DNA of 10,437 nucleotides from UBA5336 sp039198685 (GCA_039198685.1 JBCCTK010000108.1:1-10437); one strand, 5' to 3'. Numbered from the stretch's first letter, positions 1 to 8,354 are shown. The notes: generated from the letters alone by a model not told the origin. A program made the numbers and translations.

Positions 1-34
1 ACCTATTGGGAAACACCCTAAGCGACTCCGACAT
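1..34 (-). CDS. Possible 5' end of next head gene (portal?), truncated by window edge
   Basis: An open frame starts with ATG at 34, directly after an in-frame TAG, and stays open to the edge (MSESLRVFPNR). A GTG at 16 in the same frame is a second possible start. It has GGAG nine bases upstream, a better ribosome-binding arrangement than the ATG has. The frame begins 49 bases after the terminase stop. In GTA and HK97-like clusters the portal gene usually follows the large terminase, and that position is the only reason to suggest a portal. Eleven codons are too few for family recognition, so this could be chance. Confidence 0.3.
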   Translation of the reverse strand, partial: MSESLRVFPNR

Positions 35-83
35 CTAAGACATCCAATCCCTATATCGGCAGAAAGGCGTTTCGAACCGGGCG

Positions 84-1409
84 CTAGAGCCGCCGCATCT
101 GCGGTTTCGGAACAATGGCTCCATCGATCATCAAGGCCCAAACAGCCCAGACCAGAGCATCCATACGATCAGGAGACCGGTTCTGGGCAGTGGTCCCAAA
201 TGACAGCAATTCCCGCTCCAAATCATCAAATTGACCAACATGACTAACCTGGTCGCGCGCATACATCGCGCTGACCGGAAGTGCACGCCCGCGCTTATCC
301 AGGCGGGCGTGGACGAGCTTGATCTGCATTGTGGCGCCCGCCATTTTCAACACTTCCCGCACCATTTCACCGCCCTGATTGGCTTCGGCAACGATACCCG
401 TAGCACCGACATCCTCGGCCAGTGCAACCGCCCTGGCCGCCCAATCAAGAGGTCTCAGTCCACGGGCACTGGCATCTGCCAAGACAAAGCACTTTGCAGG
501 AAACCCAGCAACGCTCGCCCGCCCGGCTGCGACCAACCCACACGCATCAGCCGTAGCGCTCGCGCTGACAGGCGGATCGATACCCACAATAATATTCTCA
601 AATGTTTCTGGCGAACCGTACACTCGGTTGCGCTCTATCGTATCAAAGCTCCATAGCGCGCCCTCAGTCGGCTCGACGATCAATCCATCCAGTTCTTGTT
701 GCGCCAAGGCTCCATGACCATACTGGCTGCGCATCACATCCAAAAATCCCGGCGCGAGATTAGACGCATTCTCTGCCGTCGTGGAGCGCGTTACCGCCGT
801 CACCTTCTCATCCACAAGCCGCTTGATCAGTTTGGATGGTTTCGGCGTCGTCGTCGCGACCGCGCGGGGGTGCTCGCCCAGTCTGAGGCCCAATTGCATC
901 ATGTCCCACGCCATGCCTTCTTCGGGCCAAGCTGCGAGTTCATCGCACCAGGCTGCGCCGAACTGAGGACCACGTAGGCTCTCTGGTTCGCCTGCCGAGA
1001 ATGCAAAAACCTCGGCACCGTTGGGAAAGACAATCCTGCGGCGTGTTACTTCATAGGTCAGAAGGCTCTCACCAGGTGGCAAGGCTACGGCCCGTATCCC
1101 TGACGGCCCCTCGATCATGACATCGCGGACTTCTGCGAGTGAGCTTCCCACCAAGGCCAGACGCCCGACCCCGCCAAAACGTGCTGCGAAACACAGCCAT
1201 TCGGCCCCTGCCCGCGTTTTTCCCGAACCACGCCCTCCCAGGAACAGCCAGTTGCGCCAGTCTCCCGGTGGGGGTCGCTGACTGTCTCGCGCAGATGCCA
1301 GAAACGGAACCTGCTTCAAAAAGGGATGGCCCTGGGAAATACTGACGGCCCAGTGAGACCAGTCCAGTGGCGGGTCGTCGCCCGTAGAATCTGTGGGAGG
1401 AATAGACAT
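84..1409 (-). CDS. Large terminase subunit, gene-transfer-agent / HK97-like phage type
   Basis: This is the ATP-driven DNA-packaging motor and headful nuclease that loads DNA into phage or GTA heads. Numbering is from the ATG at 1409 (441 residues). The ATPase domain shows Walker A GGRGSGKT (58-65), Walker B AAWCDE (152-157) and an ATTTPKP coupling motif (185-191). The RNase H-like nuclease domain shows GIDPP (D278), AEANQGG (E342) and SPDRMDAL (D417), the usual acidic triad. Length and motifs fit the alphaproteobacterial GTA gp2 family, and the protein looks intact. The frame extends nine codons upstream to a GTG at 1436, but GGGAGGG sits seven bases before the ATG, so I prefer the ATG. It starts 73 bases after mmsA on the same strand, with no clear terminator between. 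The absence of degradation fits a GTA cluster or active prophage. Which of the two cannot be decided without the sequence beyond base 1. Confidence 0.93.
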   Translation of the reverse strand: MSIPPTDSTGDDPPLDWSHWAVSISQGHPFLKQVPFLASARDSQRPPPGDWRNWLFLGGRGSGKTRAGAEWLCFAARFGGVGRLALVGSSLAEVRDVMIEGPSGIRAVALPPGESLLTYEVTRRRIVFPNGAEVFAFSAGEPESLRGPQFGAAWCDELAAWPEEGMAWDMMQLGLRLGEHPRAVATTTPKPSKLIKRLVDEKVTAVTRSTTAENASNLAPGFLDVMRSQYGHGALAQQELDGLIVEPTEGALWSFDTIERNRVYGSPETFENIIVGIDPPVSASATADACGLVAAGRASVAGFPAKCFVLADASARGLRPLDWAARAVALAEDVGATGIVAEANQGGEMVREVLKMAGATMQIKLVHARLDKRGRALPVSAMYARDQVSHVGQFDDLERELLSFGTTAQNRSPDRMDALVWAVWALMIDGAIVPKPQMRRL

Positions 1410-1416
1410 GGTCGAA

Positions 1417-1423
1417 CCCTCCC
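1417..1423 (-). promoter_or_regulatory. Ribosome-binding site deciding the terminase start
   Basis: On the minus strand GGGAGGG lies seven bases upstream of the ATG at 1409. It falls inside the nine-codon extension that would be translated from the GTG at 1436. No comparable purine-rich site precedes that GTG, so the ATG is the better start. Confidence 0.7.
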
Positions 1424-1482
1424 ACTGTCGAGACACCAGTCGGATTGTTCAGGTGTAACCCGCCGCGGGCCCCATCGATTTG

Positions 1483-2979
1483 CTACCCCATAGTTGGTAT
1501 GATGAAGGCCTGGTCTCCGATATCGCCTTCGGGCCAGCGTTGGGTGACGGTTTTGATTTTGGTCCAGAAGCGAACGCCTTCGGGCCCGTGCTGGTTGGTG
1601 TCGCCGAAGGCCGAGCGCTTCCAGCCGCCGAAGGTGTGATAGCTGACGGGCACGGGTATCGGGACATTCACCCCGACCATGCCGACATTCACCTGGGCGG
1701 CAAACTCCCGGGCTGCCCGGCCATTCTGGGTGAAGATCGCGACGCCATTGCCATATTGGTGGTTGGAGGGAAGCGCGGCGGCTTCTTCCAGGCTCTCAGC
1801 CCGCACAATCTGCAGCACAGGCCCGAAAATCTCTTCCTGATAGCTGCGCATGTCAGCGGTGACCGTGTCGAACAGGGTTGGACCGATAAAGAAACCCTTC
1901 TCGTGTCCCTGCAATGTGTGGCCGCGCCCGTCCAGGACCAGCTCCGCACCCTCGCTCGCGCCCATACGGATATAGTCTTCCACCTTAGCCTTGTGGGCGG
2001 CCGTGACGACCGGGCCGTAATGGGCGTCTGGATCGCTCGACACACCGACCTTCAGTCCGCGGGCCGCTTCAGCCATGCGTTCGCGGAATTCATCGCCGGT
2101 GGCCGTGCCAACTGTAACCGCCACAGGCAAAGCCATGCATCGCTCTCCGGCCGAGCCATAGGCCGCACCGACAATGTCCTTCACCGCCTGGTCCATATTG
2201 GCATCGGGCAAGATGATGGCGTGGTTCTTCGCCCCGCCCATGGCCTGGACGCGCTTGCCATGGGCCGTGCCCAAGGCGTAGACATATTGGGCAATGTCGG
2301 ACGAGCCGACGAAGCTGACAGCTTTCACATCCCGATGGGTCAGCAACCTATCCACTGCCACCTTGTCGCCATTGACCACGTTGAGAACACCTTCCGGGGC
2401 GCCAGCTTCCAGCATCAACTCGCCCAGACGCATGGGCACTGACGGGTCCTTCTCGGACGGCTTCAAGATGAATGTATTTCCGCAGGCAATCGCCACAGCG
2501 GCCATCCAGCACGGGATCATGGCCGGGAAGTTGAACGGGGTGATGCCAGCGCACACACCAAGCGGCTGGCGCATGGAATAAACATCGATGCCCGGCCCCG
2601 CGCCTTCGGTATATTCGCCCTTTTGCAGGTGCGGAATGCCGCAGGCGAATTCGACCACATCGATGCCGCGCTGGACATCGCCCTTGCTGTCGGCGATCAC
2701 CTTGCCGTGCTCGGATGAGAGCAGATGCGCCAGCTCATCCATGTTCGCCTCAAGCAGGCGTTTGAACGCGAACAGCACACGCGCCCGGCGCTGGGGATTG
2801 GTCGCCGCCCAGCCCGGGAAAGCCGCTTGCGCCGCTGCGATGGCGGCGTCCATCTCATCCTCGGTGCAAAGGGCCACACGACCCTGAACCGCCCCCGTGT
2901 TCGGATCGTAAATGTCCCCGAACCGGCCAGACCGGCCCACAACCGCCCCACCTTCAATGAAATGATGAACCTCGCGCAT
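1483..2979 (-). CDS. mmsA: Methylmalonate-semialdehyde dehydrogenase (CoA-acylating)
   Basis: This enzyme oxidises methylmalonate or malonate semialdehyde with NAD+ and CoA to propionyl-CoA or acetyl-CoA plus CO2, in valine, thymine or myo-inositol breakdown in the cytoplasm. The 498 residues match the family's full length. Visible signatures are PFNFP with oxyanion Asn150, ILKPSEKDPS (171-180), the NAD-site FVGSS (223-227), and GERCMA with nucleophile Cys281. The usual ALDH Glu-Leu-Gly-Gly-Lys motif reads MGGAKNH (247-253). It therefore lacks the general-base Glu, as expected for the CoA-dependent MMSDH branch. EEIFGPVLQ lies in the C-terminal part. GGAG is eight bases before the ATG. The upstream gap holds only imperfect promoter-like boxes. 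No mmsB or acyl-CoA dehydrogenase partner is adjacent. The neighbouring MDR oxidoreductase is on the same strand but 110 bases upstream, so joint transcription is possible, not shown. Confidence 0.97.
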   Translation of the reverse strand: MREVHHFIEGGAVVGRSGRFGDIYDPNTGAVQGRVALCTEDEMDAAIAAAQAAFPGWAATNPQRRARVLFAFKRLLEANMDELAHLLSSEHGKVIADSKGDVQRGIDVVEFACGIPHLQKGEYTEGAGPGIDVYSMRQPLGVCAGITPFNFPAMIPCWMAAVAIACGNTFILKPSEKDPSVPMRLGELMLEAGAPEGVLNVVNGDKVAVDRLLTHRDVKAVSFVGSSDIAQYVYALGTAHGKRVQAMGGAKNHAIILPDANMDQAVKDIVGAAYGSAGERCMALPVAVTVGTATGDEFRERMAEAARGLKVGVSSDPDAHYGPVVTAAHKAKVEDYIRMGASEGAELVLDGRGHTLQGHEKGFFIGPTLFDTVTADMRSYQEEIFGPVLQIVRAESLEEAAALPSNHQYGNGVAIFTQNGRAAREFAAQVNVGMVGVNVPIPVPVSYHTFGGWKRSAFGDTNQHGPEGVRFWTKIKTVTQRWPEGDIGDQAFIIPTMG

Positions 2980-3089
2980 GCCGAAGTCTCCGCTTTTGTT
3001 ATCTCCTGCCGCGATGGTGTATCTTTATAGGCCGATATTCAAATCAGCTCTAAGGTCAATCCCGCGAAACAACCCAAAGTTATAAACTG
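2980..3089 (-). promoter_or_regulatory. mmsA upstream region with ribosome-binding site
   Basis: This 110-base gap separates the MDR gene stop from the mmsA ATG. It contains GGAG at 2988-2991, well spaced for mmsA. A TTGACC lies at 3054-3059 and a TATAAA at 3024-3029, both on the minus strand. They are 24 bases apart, too far for one normal sigma70 promoter. I see no hairpin that would end the upstream transcript. Confidence 0.35.
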
Positions 3090-4229
3090 CTAGAAGCTCT
3101 TTTGTGGGCAAATCAGGAACTTCTCGCCTGTGGACTTGGCATTGTAGCGTTTGACCACATTGGCCTGTAGCGCTTCGACCAGGGAGATCTCATCGGTATA
3201 CTGGCTGACAAACGTCGTTTTCAATTCGTTCGCAACCCGTTTGCGAAGGCGCATGGCAACCTCATCGCCGGCTTTGGCCAAAAAGTTGGGTAACAGCCAA
3301 CCGCCTACGCCCCAGGCCATCCCATAGCCCCGTGTGAGAACCGTAGGGGAAACGTCCAGGCCACCGTAGAGATAAACCTGTTTGTGATTGATTGATCCAT
3401 AGATGCTGTAGGCGCCCGGCGTGCGAGCCGCCGCACCCTCCATGCCGGTCAGGATATTCGACGCCAATTGGCCACCCCCGGTCGCATCAAAACCGAGCGT
3501 TGCCCCAGTTTCATGGATTGCATCGGTGAGGTCTGACATGAAGCTGTCTTCACTGCTGTTGACGACATATTTGGCGCCCATGCCGCGCAAGAGCTCGACC
3601 TGCTCTGGTTTGCGAACAATATTCACCAGATCGACGCCATCCGCCTGGCAAATACGCACGAGCATCTGGCCCAAATTGGAAGCAGCTGCAGTGTGGACGA
3701 TCGCAGAATGCCCCTCCAGCCGCATTGTCTCAAGAAAGCTGAGCGCCGTAAGGGGATTCACAAAGCAGGATGCGCCATCTTTAGCCGTATGGCCCTCATG
3801 GAGTGGCAACGCCATGACGGCATCCACAGCGCGATATTGTCCATACATACCGCCGCCCATCACAGCGACCACTTTGCCCATCAGGCTCTGGGCGTAATCA
3901 TCCTCGCCAGCCGCAACGACTGTTCCGGCGCCTTCATTGCCAACGGGCAAGGCTTGGTCGATACGCGCCTTCATCACCCGCATCCCATGGTCTGGCACTG
4001 GCGCTTTCAGCACAGTATCTTTGCCAGCGCCGGACGAGCTTGCCGCCGCCATGTTCGACCACCCAAACATAACGCCATGGTCGGATGGATTGATCGGAGT
4101 TGCTTCCACCCGAACAATGATCTGCCCAGGTTTAGGATCCGGCATGGGCTTTTCAACAAGTTCCATGCGCAGTTCGCCGCCCGCGCTAACCGTTGAGAGC
4201 ATCTGAAAATATTTTGACGGCAAGGACAT
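3090..4229 (-). CDS. Zinc-independent MDR-family oxidoreductase (quinone/enoyl reductase-like)
   Basis: This is a medium-chain dehydrogenase/reductase of 379 residues, probably cytoplasmic and NAD(P)H-dependent. The N-terminal GroES-like domain shows TPINPSD (44-50) and VGNEGAG (96-102). The positions that hold zinc ligands in alcohol dehydrogenases carry other residues (INPSD, and GNE instead of GHE), so it belongs with the quinone-reductase or enoyl-reductase-like branch. The Rossmann domain follows, with HTAAASNLGQML (179-190) as the dinucleotide loop and GFDATGGG (246-253) after it. The segment between INPSD and GNEGAG is about 47 residues, longer than the short linker of typical quinone reductases. 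AGAGGTG lies just before the ATG. The substrate cannot be read from sequence. Proximity to mmsA weakly suggests a role in acyl or aldehyde metabolism, but this is only a guess. Confidence 0.88.
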   Translation of the reverse strand: MSLPSKYFQMLSTVSAGGELRMELVEKPMPDPKPGQIIVRVEATPINPSDHGVMFGWSNMAAASSSGAGKDTVLKAPVPDHGMRVMKARIDQALPVGNEGAGTVVAAGEDDYAQSLMGKVVAVMGGGMYGQYRAVDAVMALPLHEGHTAKDGASCFVNPLTALSFLETMRLEGHSAIVHTAAASNLGQMLVRICQADGVDLVNIVRKPEQVELLRGMGAKYVVNSSEDSFMSDLTDAIHETGATLGFDATGGGQLASNILTGMEGAAARTPGAYSIYGSINHKQVYLYGGLDVSPTVLTRGYGMAWGVGGWLLPNFLAKAGDEVAMRLRKRVANELKTTFVSQYTDEISLVEALQANVVKRYNAKSTGEKFLICPQKSF

Positions 4230-4498
4230 CGGTCACCTCTTGGGGTTTAAGCAATGAAAGACAGGCACCTGCACAACCTTCCCCAAGGGCGGGCAAGGCC
4301 ATGATTCTAAGGCCACGCCATAGATGTCAGGTATGAAAGACGTCGTAGACCGCGCCTCATAGGCCAACCCCGGTCTAGCCGATCTGCTCGCGGCCCGCCG
4401 AAGCGTGCTGCAAGCCTCGAAACAAGCGGTAATGCGACATTTTCTGTCTATAGCGATGGGTAAGGCCCCATTCAGGACGCATTGACCCCGCAATTTCC
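4230..4498. other. Intergenic region without a convincing gene
   Basis: This 269-base stretch lies between the stop of the dehydrogenase-cytochrome gene and the MDR gene. It holds the MDR ribosome-binding site (minus-strand AGAGGTG at 4234-4240). A 94-codon minus-strand frame crosses it, from 4517 inside the end of the upstream gene to 4233. Its product is Arg/Ser/Cys-rich and unlike any family I recognise, so I did not call it. I could not find a well-spaced -35/-10 pair or a U-tailed hairpin. Confidence 0.5.
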
Positions 4499-6364
4499 TT
4501 ATCCGTTTGTATCGCACTCAGGCCGAGTTTTACCGCCGGTGCACTCTGCAATCCACCATGCGACGTGAAGGTATTCAGGATAGGTCAAGGCAATACGGGG
4601 CATGGAGGTGCCTTCAAAGTTTCGATTGGGATCGGACAGGAAAAGCCGGATACTGGCTTCATCCCAACGCCCGCCGCGGCCCGTCAGTGCTTCTGAGTAG
4701 GGATATCCTTCAACCCCACCGATCCGGCGTCCGGCAATGCGGTAAAGCGGCGGTCCGGCCACGACTTCATTCGACGTGATCGAATGACAGCTTGAACACT
4801 TGGCTTCAAATATGACCCGTCCCGGATGGATAGGTGTTCGGGCCATCTCCACCGCAAGTTCTGCCGCCACTTCCCGAACGCGAGTATAGCCCGCCACCTG
4901 CAAAGGCGACTGGCTCGTTTCGTCAGGTGTGGCTGCCGGGCGAATCAATAGAATCCGCGCACTATCTGTCAGCAAGGCTATCTCGCCATTGGCCAATTGC
5001 AGAATATCGCGCATCCGTTCGCCAATATGGGTGCGCTCTACATAGACGACCCGGCCCCCTTCACGCCGAACGCGAAACAGGCTTTGGTTGTCGAGGCTGC
5101 CAATGAGAAGATCGCCATGCCAATCGGGAAAAGATGCCGATGTAATCTCTGTTATGGACCCAATGCCAATTGACGGGACAAATGCATGGGCGGGCGAAAT
5201 GTATTCGATTGAGTCATGGCGTCCCTGCACACGGGCATGGGGCCAATCCCGGCGCGGAAATCCATAGGCAACGCCCAGGGTTTCTTCCGGCCAGCCATAG
5301 TTGCCACCCGCTTCGATGAGGTTGAGTTCGTCTCCTCCGTGGGGGCCATGTTCTGTTGTGAAGACATGGCCATCATGGGTGACCACCAAACCCTGGGCGT
5401 TGCGCATACCCACAGCGACATGCCGGGAGGCACCGGTATCAATATCAACGGCTAAAAGTTTGCCTTGGTCGTAGTTCGGGTCCATCGGTGCGCGGACAAT
5501 TGAATTGTCTCCATCCATATCGAAGTCGCCAACCGTGACATACAACGTGTTTTGATCCGCAAGGGCCAGACGACCGCCATCACGCAGACCGCTATAGAGG
5601 TTGCCTCGCGTCTTCATTTCCATGCATGGGCTGGCCTGGAACAGGGTTTCCCATGGCTTACCTGCCATGGATAGCGTGTTCTCATCGAATAAGAGTTCAG
5701 TCCGGCTTATGGTGAAGGCAATGCATTCATCTTCATACCGGTGGTGGCTTACGAAAAGTGCGTAACGGTTATCACCCAATGGCTTGACCAAGCTGTCCAT
5801 GGTCCTGATCCAGTTACGGTTGAAAGCTGGCATCTGGGCAATGTTGCTGCTTTCAAACGCTTCCAGGCGCATCGGGACACGGGTGGAGAGGTAGTCGATA
5901 ACGACGTCACTGCTGCGTTCGACATGGGCGACATAGCCGATGCGCCCCTTTGGTGTGACGAAGGCCAAGTGTTCGCCCCGGACAGGATCACCAACTTCAA
6001 AGAGTGACCCTCCAGAACCGGCAAACGTGCCAATGGGGATCACCGCCAACTCCAGCGATTGGTTGTTGGTTTCAAGAGCACGCCAGGGCAAGTCCAGCCT
6101 ATCGTCGGAAATGAAAGGCCAGGCATCGGCCGGATCGACCACCTCCTCAGCCAAGGCGAGCTTGATGCGGGTCTTGATCTTTTCCAGGGCCGGCGTGTCG
6201 CGAAAAAGGGCGCCGGCAAGAAACGAGGATGCGATCACGAGTCCGACCGTGGCGAGCACCACAACGCTCAAACCCCAACGTGGCCGACCTTGGCCATCTT
6301 TCATCACGAAGAATTTGAGTGCCGCGCCAAAATGACCCGTTAATCGTCCGATACTCTGCGCCAT
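4499..6364 (-). CDS. Membrane-anchored PQQ-type sugar dehydrogenase fused to cytochrome c
   Basis: A 621-residue protein with three parts. Residues 31-53 form one hydrophobic helix after a positively charged start, a signal anchor placing the rest in the periplasm. Residues about 110-475 are a glucose/sorbosone dehydrogenase-like beta-propeller. Its typical landmarks are LYVTVGD (274-280), TTEHGPHGGDELNLI (336-350), GNYGWPE (354-360) and the GDLLIGSLDNQSLFRV strand. Residues about 512-610 are a class I cytochrome c with C523-S-S-C-H527 for covalent haem and probable axial Met588 in GTSMPR. Family knowledge: such proteins oxidise aldoses with PQQ, and a fused cytochrome can pass electrons to the respiratory chain. 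The N-terminal half of the propeller is divergent; I could not find the usual opening motif with its 'PDG' strand, so substrate and even PQQ dependence are uncertain. The ribosome-binding site is weak. ATG at codon 21 is an alternative start but has no better site. Confidence 0.88.
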   Translation of the reverse strand: MAQSIGRLTGHFGAALKFFVMKDGQGRPRWGLSVVVLATVGLVIASSFLAGALFRDTPALEKIKTRIKLALAEEVVDPADAWPFISDDRLDLPWRALETNNQSLELAVIPIGTFAGSGGSLFEVGDPVRGEHLAFVTPKGRIGYVAHVERSSDVVIDYLSTRVPMRLEAFESSNIAQMPAFNRNWIRTMDSLVKPLGDNRYALFVSHHRYEDECIAFTISRTELLFDENTLSMAGKPWETLFQASPCMEMKTRGNLYSGLRDGGRLALADQNTLYVTVGDFDMDGDNSIVRAPMDPNYDQGKLLAVDIDTGASRHVAVGMRNAQGLVVTHDGHVFTTEHGPHGGDELNLIEAGGNYGWPEETLGVAYGFPRRDWPHARVQGRHDSIEYISPAHAFVPSIGIGSITEITSASFPDWHGDLLIGSLDNQSLFRVRREGGRVVYVERTHIGERMRDILQLANGEIALLTDSARILLIRPAATPDETSQSPLQVAGYTRVREVAAELAVEMARTPIHPGRVIFEAKCSSCHSITSNEVVAGPPLYRIAGRRIGGVEGYPYSEALTGRGGRWDEASIRLFLSDPNRNFEGTSMPRIALTYPEYLHVAWWIAECTGGKTRPECDTNG

Positions 6365-6626
6365 GATTTAAGTCCCAGTTGAGGAGTCAACACCATCGCT
6401 GCCTTCGATCCCCAAGTAGAAGAGGTATAGCTAACACCGCGCATCGAATTTATGCGACACTGTACAGCCCTGAGGCGAACCAGCCCGCAGGCATTCTCTT
6501 ATTGGGCGAATTAAACCGTGGCCGGTCTCAGCGGACACAATCATTTGAGACCTGCCGACACGACGCGATCGGATTCAATCGGGTGGATCCATCTCAGACT
6601 TGAACATTCGCAAAGATATCTGAGGC
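6365..6626. other. Intergenic region with two weak inverted repeats
   Basis: This 262-base gap separates the flotillin stop from the dehydrogenase-cytochrome start. It contains GGTCTCA at 6524-6530 repeated inverted as TGAGACC at 6546-6552 (15-base loop). It also contains CTCAGA at 6593-6598 inverted as TCTGAG at 6619-6624, just beyond the flotillin stop. The second could be a weak hairpin at the end of the operon transcript, but no U tract follows on the minus strand. The promoter of the dehydrogenase gene must lie here or upstream. I found no convincing box pair, and no small gene. Confidence 0.4.
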
Positions 6627-8327
6627 CTACTCGGCTGCGTCCAGCTTTCCGTTGCCAACAGATCCTGTCAGTCCGGTCAAGTCATCGCCCTTTAGACCGA
6701 GCTCGTTCATAAGACTGTCGAGCAAGGGCGCCTGGGCGCGATACTTCAGGGCGGCATTAACCGCCTGGTCAGCCACACTGCCGCCTTCAACTGGCGCGCC
6801 ATGGCCGCCTGTTGCGCCATTCAACCCATCAACGTTCAGAATCTTGATCGAGTCGATGGCCTCCATCGGCTTGACCGATTGCTGAATGATTGCGGGCAGG
6901 GACTCGATGAGGGCTTGCTTGATCTGCATGGCAATCTGCTCAGGGCTAAGCACATTTGCCGCCTCATTGACGGCACGCTTGCCTTCGGCTTCGACCGCGT
7001 AAACCGCTTCCAGGGCTTCAGCACGGAGCTTCTCTGCCTGCGCGCCACCTTCAGCTGTGATCCGTTCGCGCTCGGACTCCGCCTCCGCTTCAATACGCAC
7101 AGCATCAGCTTTGTCCGCCGCTGCCGCTTTTTCAGCCTCAGCAGCGACCTGGATCGCTATGGCTTGCTGCTCGGCCGCCTTGCGCGCCTCGATTAGCTCA
7201 ATGGCCTTTTCACGCTCGGCAATTTCGGTGTCACGCGCGGTGGTGACTTCCTCTGCCGCCTTGGCGGCAATGGCGCGGGCCGCATCCGCCTCGGCATCAG
7301 CCTCCGACTTTGCACGCGATTTCTCGGCCACGGCGATATCGCGGTCCTGCTCTGCCAACTCGATCAGCTTTTCCTTCTCGACCTGGGCCGCCTCGACGGC
7401 CTGGGCCTTTTCAATATCACGTTCCTGAACGATCTTCTCGGCGTTGATGGCGGCTTCCTTCACCTGGCGGTCCGACATGATCTTGGCTTGCTCGGCTTCG
7501 CGCTCGCGCTCGGCCTGCTCCTGGGCGATCTGGGCGGCTTGGCTTGCACGGCGGATCTCAATCTCTCGCTGCTGCTCAAGATTGGCATATTCACTATCGC
7601 GCGCGATTTGCAGGCGTTGTTGCTCGGCGTCGAGATTCTTGCGTTTAATCTCCACTTCGGTTTCCTGCTCGATGTCGTTGCGCTTTTTCCGACGTGCTTC
7701 GATCTCTTCAGTCAGCTTGGTGAGGCCCTCAGCGTCGAACGCGTTATCGGGATTGAAGAACTCCTTGGACGTCTGATCCAGACCCGTCAGCGAGACCGAT
7801 TCCAGTTCCAGACCATTCTTGAGGATGTCCTCGGATACGGCTGCCTGCACCTTCTGAACAAAGGACACGCGTTGCTCATGCAATTCTTCCATGGCCATTT
7901 CGGCGGCCACGGCGCGCAGGGCGTCCACAAATTTGCCTTCGACAAGCTCCTTCAGCGATTGGGGGTGCATGGTGCGCTGGCCCAGGGTCTGGGCTGCGTT
8001 CGCTATGGACTCGGTGGTCGGCTGGACGCGGACATAGAACTCAGCCTGCACATCCACCCGCATCCTGTCGCGCGTGATCAAGGCTTGGTCCTGGTGGCGG
8101 CGCACTTCCAGACGCAGCGTGTTCATGTTCACGGGAATGATCTCATGGAGAATGGGAAAGACCAGTGCGCCGCCATTCATGATGACCTTCTGGCCACCAA
8201 ATCCGGTCCGCACGAAGGAGACTTCCTTGGACGCGCGCCGGAACAACCGCGCCATGACGAGCCCTACAATTACGATAAACAGCACCACAGCGCCCGCAAT
8301 CGTTCCGTAAACCACCCACTCGTCCAT
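6627..8327 (-). CDS. yqiK: Flotillin-like SPFH protein, YqiK type
   Basis: This is a 566-residue membrane scaffold of the SPFH/flotillin family, thought to organise fluid or lipid microdomains and support envelope integrity. Residues 6-28 are one membrane helix at the very N-terminus. Residues about 34-195 are the SPFH domain (KVIMNGGALVFPILHEI, then RRHQDQALITRDRMRVDVQ). Residues about 205-470 are a long Ala/Glu/Arg/Lys-rich coiled coil with EA-rich repeats. The tail is Gly-rich, with short helices (LLDSLMNELGL). Length is close to E. coli YqiK (about 550). AAGGAG lies nine bases before the ATG. It is the last gene of a three-gene operon, 27 bases after the yqiJ-type gene. The YqiJ-YqiK pairing is the known arrangement of an NfeD/OB-fold membrane protein with a flotillin, which strengthens both calls. 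Confidence 0.94.
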   Translation of the reverse strand: MDEWVVYGTIAGAVVLFIVIVGLVMARLFRRASKEVSFVRTGFGGQKVIMNGGALVFPILHEIIPVNMNTLRLEVRRHQDQALITRDRMRVDVQAEFYVRVQPTTESIANAAQTLGQRTMHPQSLKELVEGKFVDALRAVAAEMAMEELHEQRVSFVQKVQAAVSEDILKNGLELESVSLTGLDQTSKEFFNPDNAFDAEGLTKLTEEIEARRKKRNDIEQETEVEIKRKNLDAEQQRLQIARDSEYANLEQQREIEIRRASQAAQIAQEQAEREREAEQAKIMSDRQVKEAAINAEKIVQERDIEKAQAVEAAQVEKEKLIELAEQDRDIAVAEKSRAKSEADAEADAARAIAAKAAEEVTTARDTEIAEREKAIELIEARKAAEQQAIAIQVAAEAEKAAAADKADAVRIEAEAESERERITAEGGAQAEKLRAEALEAVYAVEAEGKRAVNEAANVLSPEQIAMQIKQALIESLPAIIQQSVKPMEAIDSIKILNVDGLNGATGGHGAPVEGGSVADQAVNAALKYRAQAPLLDSLMNELGLKGDDLTGLTGSVGNGKLDAAE

Positions 8328-8354
8328 TTTCTGTATCTCCTTGCTTAAATGAAA

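Noticed and set aside
1440..1475. CCCGCCGCGGG and nearby ACACC/GGTGT inverted repeat as a terminator after mmsA
   Set aside because: The first leaves almost no loop, the second has only five pairs with a long loop, and no U tract follows either.
1480..2442. Long plus-strand frame opposite mmsA
   Set aside because: It lies antisense to a clearly conserved enzyme; the His/Gly/Asp-rich product is typical of a shadow frame in GC-rich DNA.
3032..3040. GAATATCGG shared (on opposite strands) between the mmsA upstream region and the pspA palindrome
   Set aside because: Only nine bases, no matching palindrome at mmsA, and within what chance allows for this window.
4233..4517. 94-codon minus-strand frame between the cytochrome fusion and the MDR gene
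   Set aside because: It starts inside the upstream gene's last codons and has no ribosome-binding site. The product is Arg/Ser/Cys-rich with no family resemblance.
6368..6382. TTAA-N7-TTGA resembling a CtrA site just upstream of the dehydrogenase-cytochrome ATG
   Set aside because: One half-site is mismatched and it sits only a few bases before the start codon, an unlikely promoter position.
7488..8348. Plus-strand frame of 286 codons opposite the flotillin
   Set aside because: It is antisense to the repetitive coiled-coil and SPFH coding sequence; composition follows from the Ala/Glu codons on the other strand.
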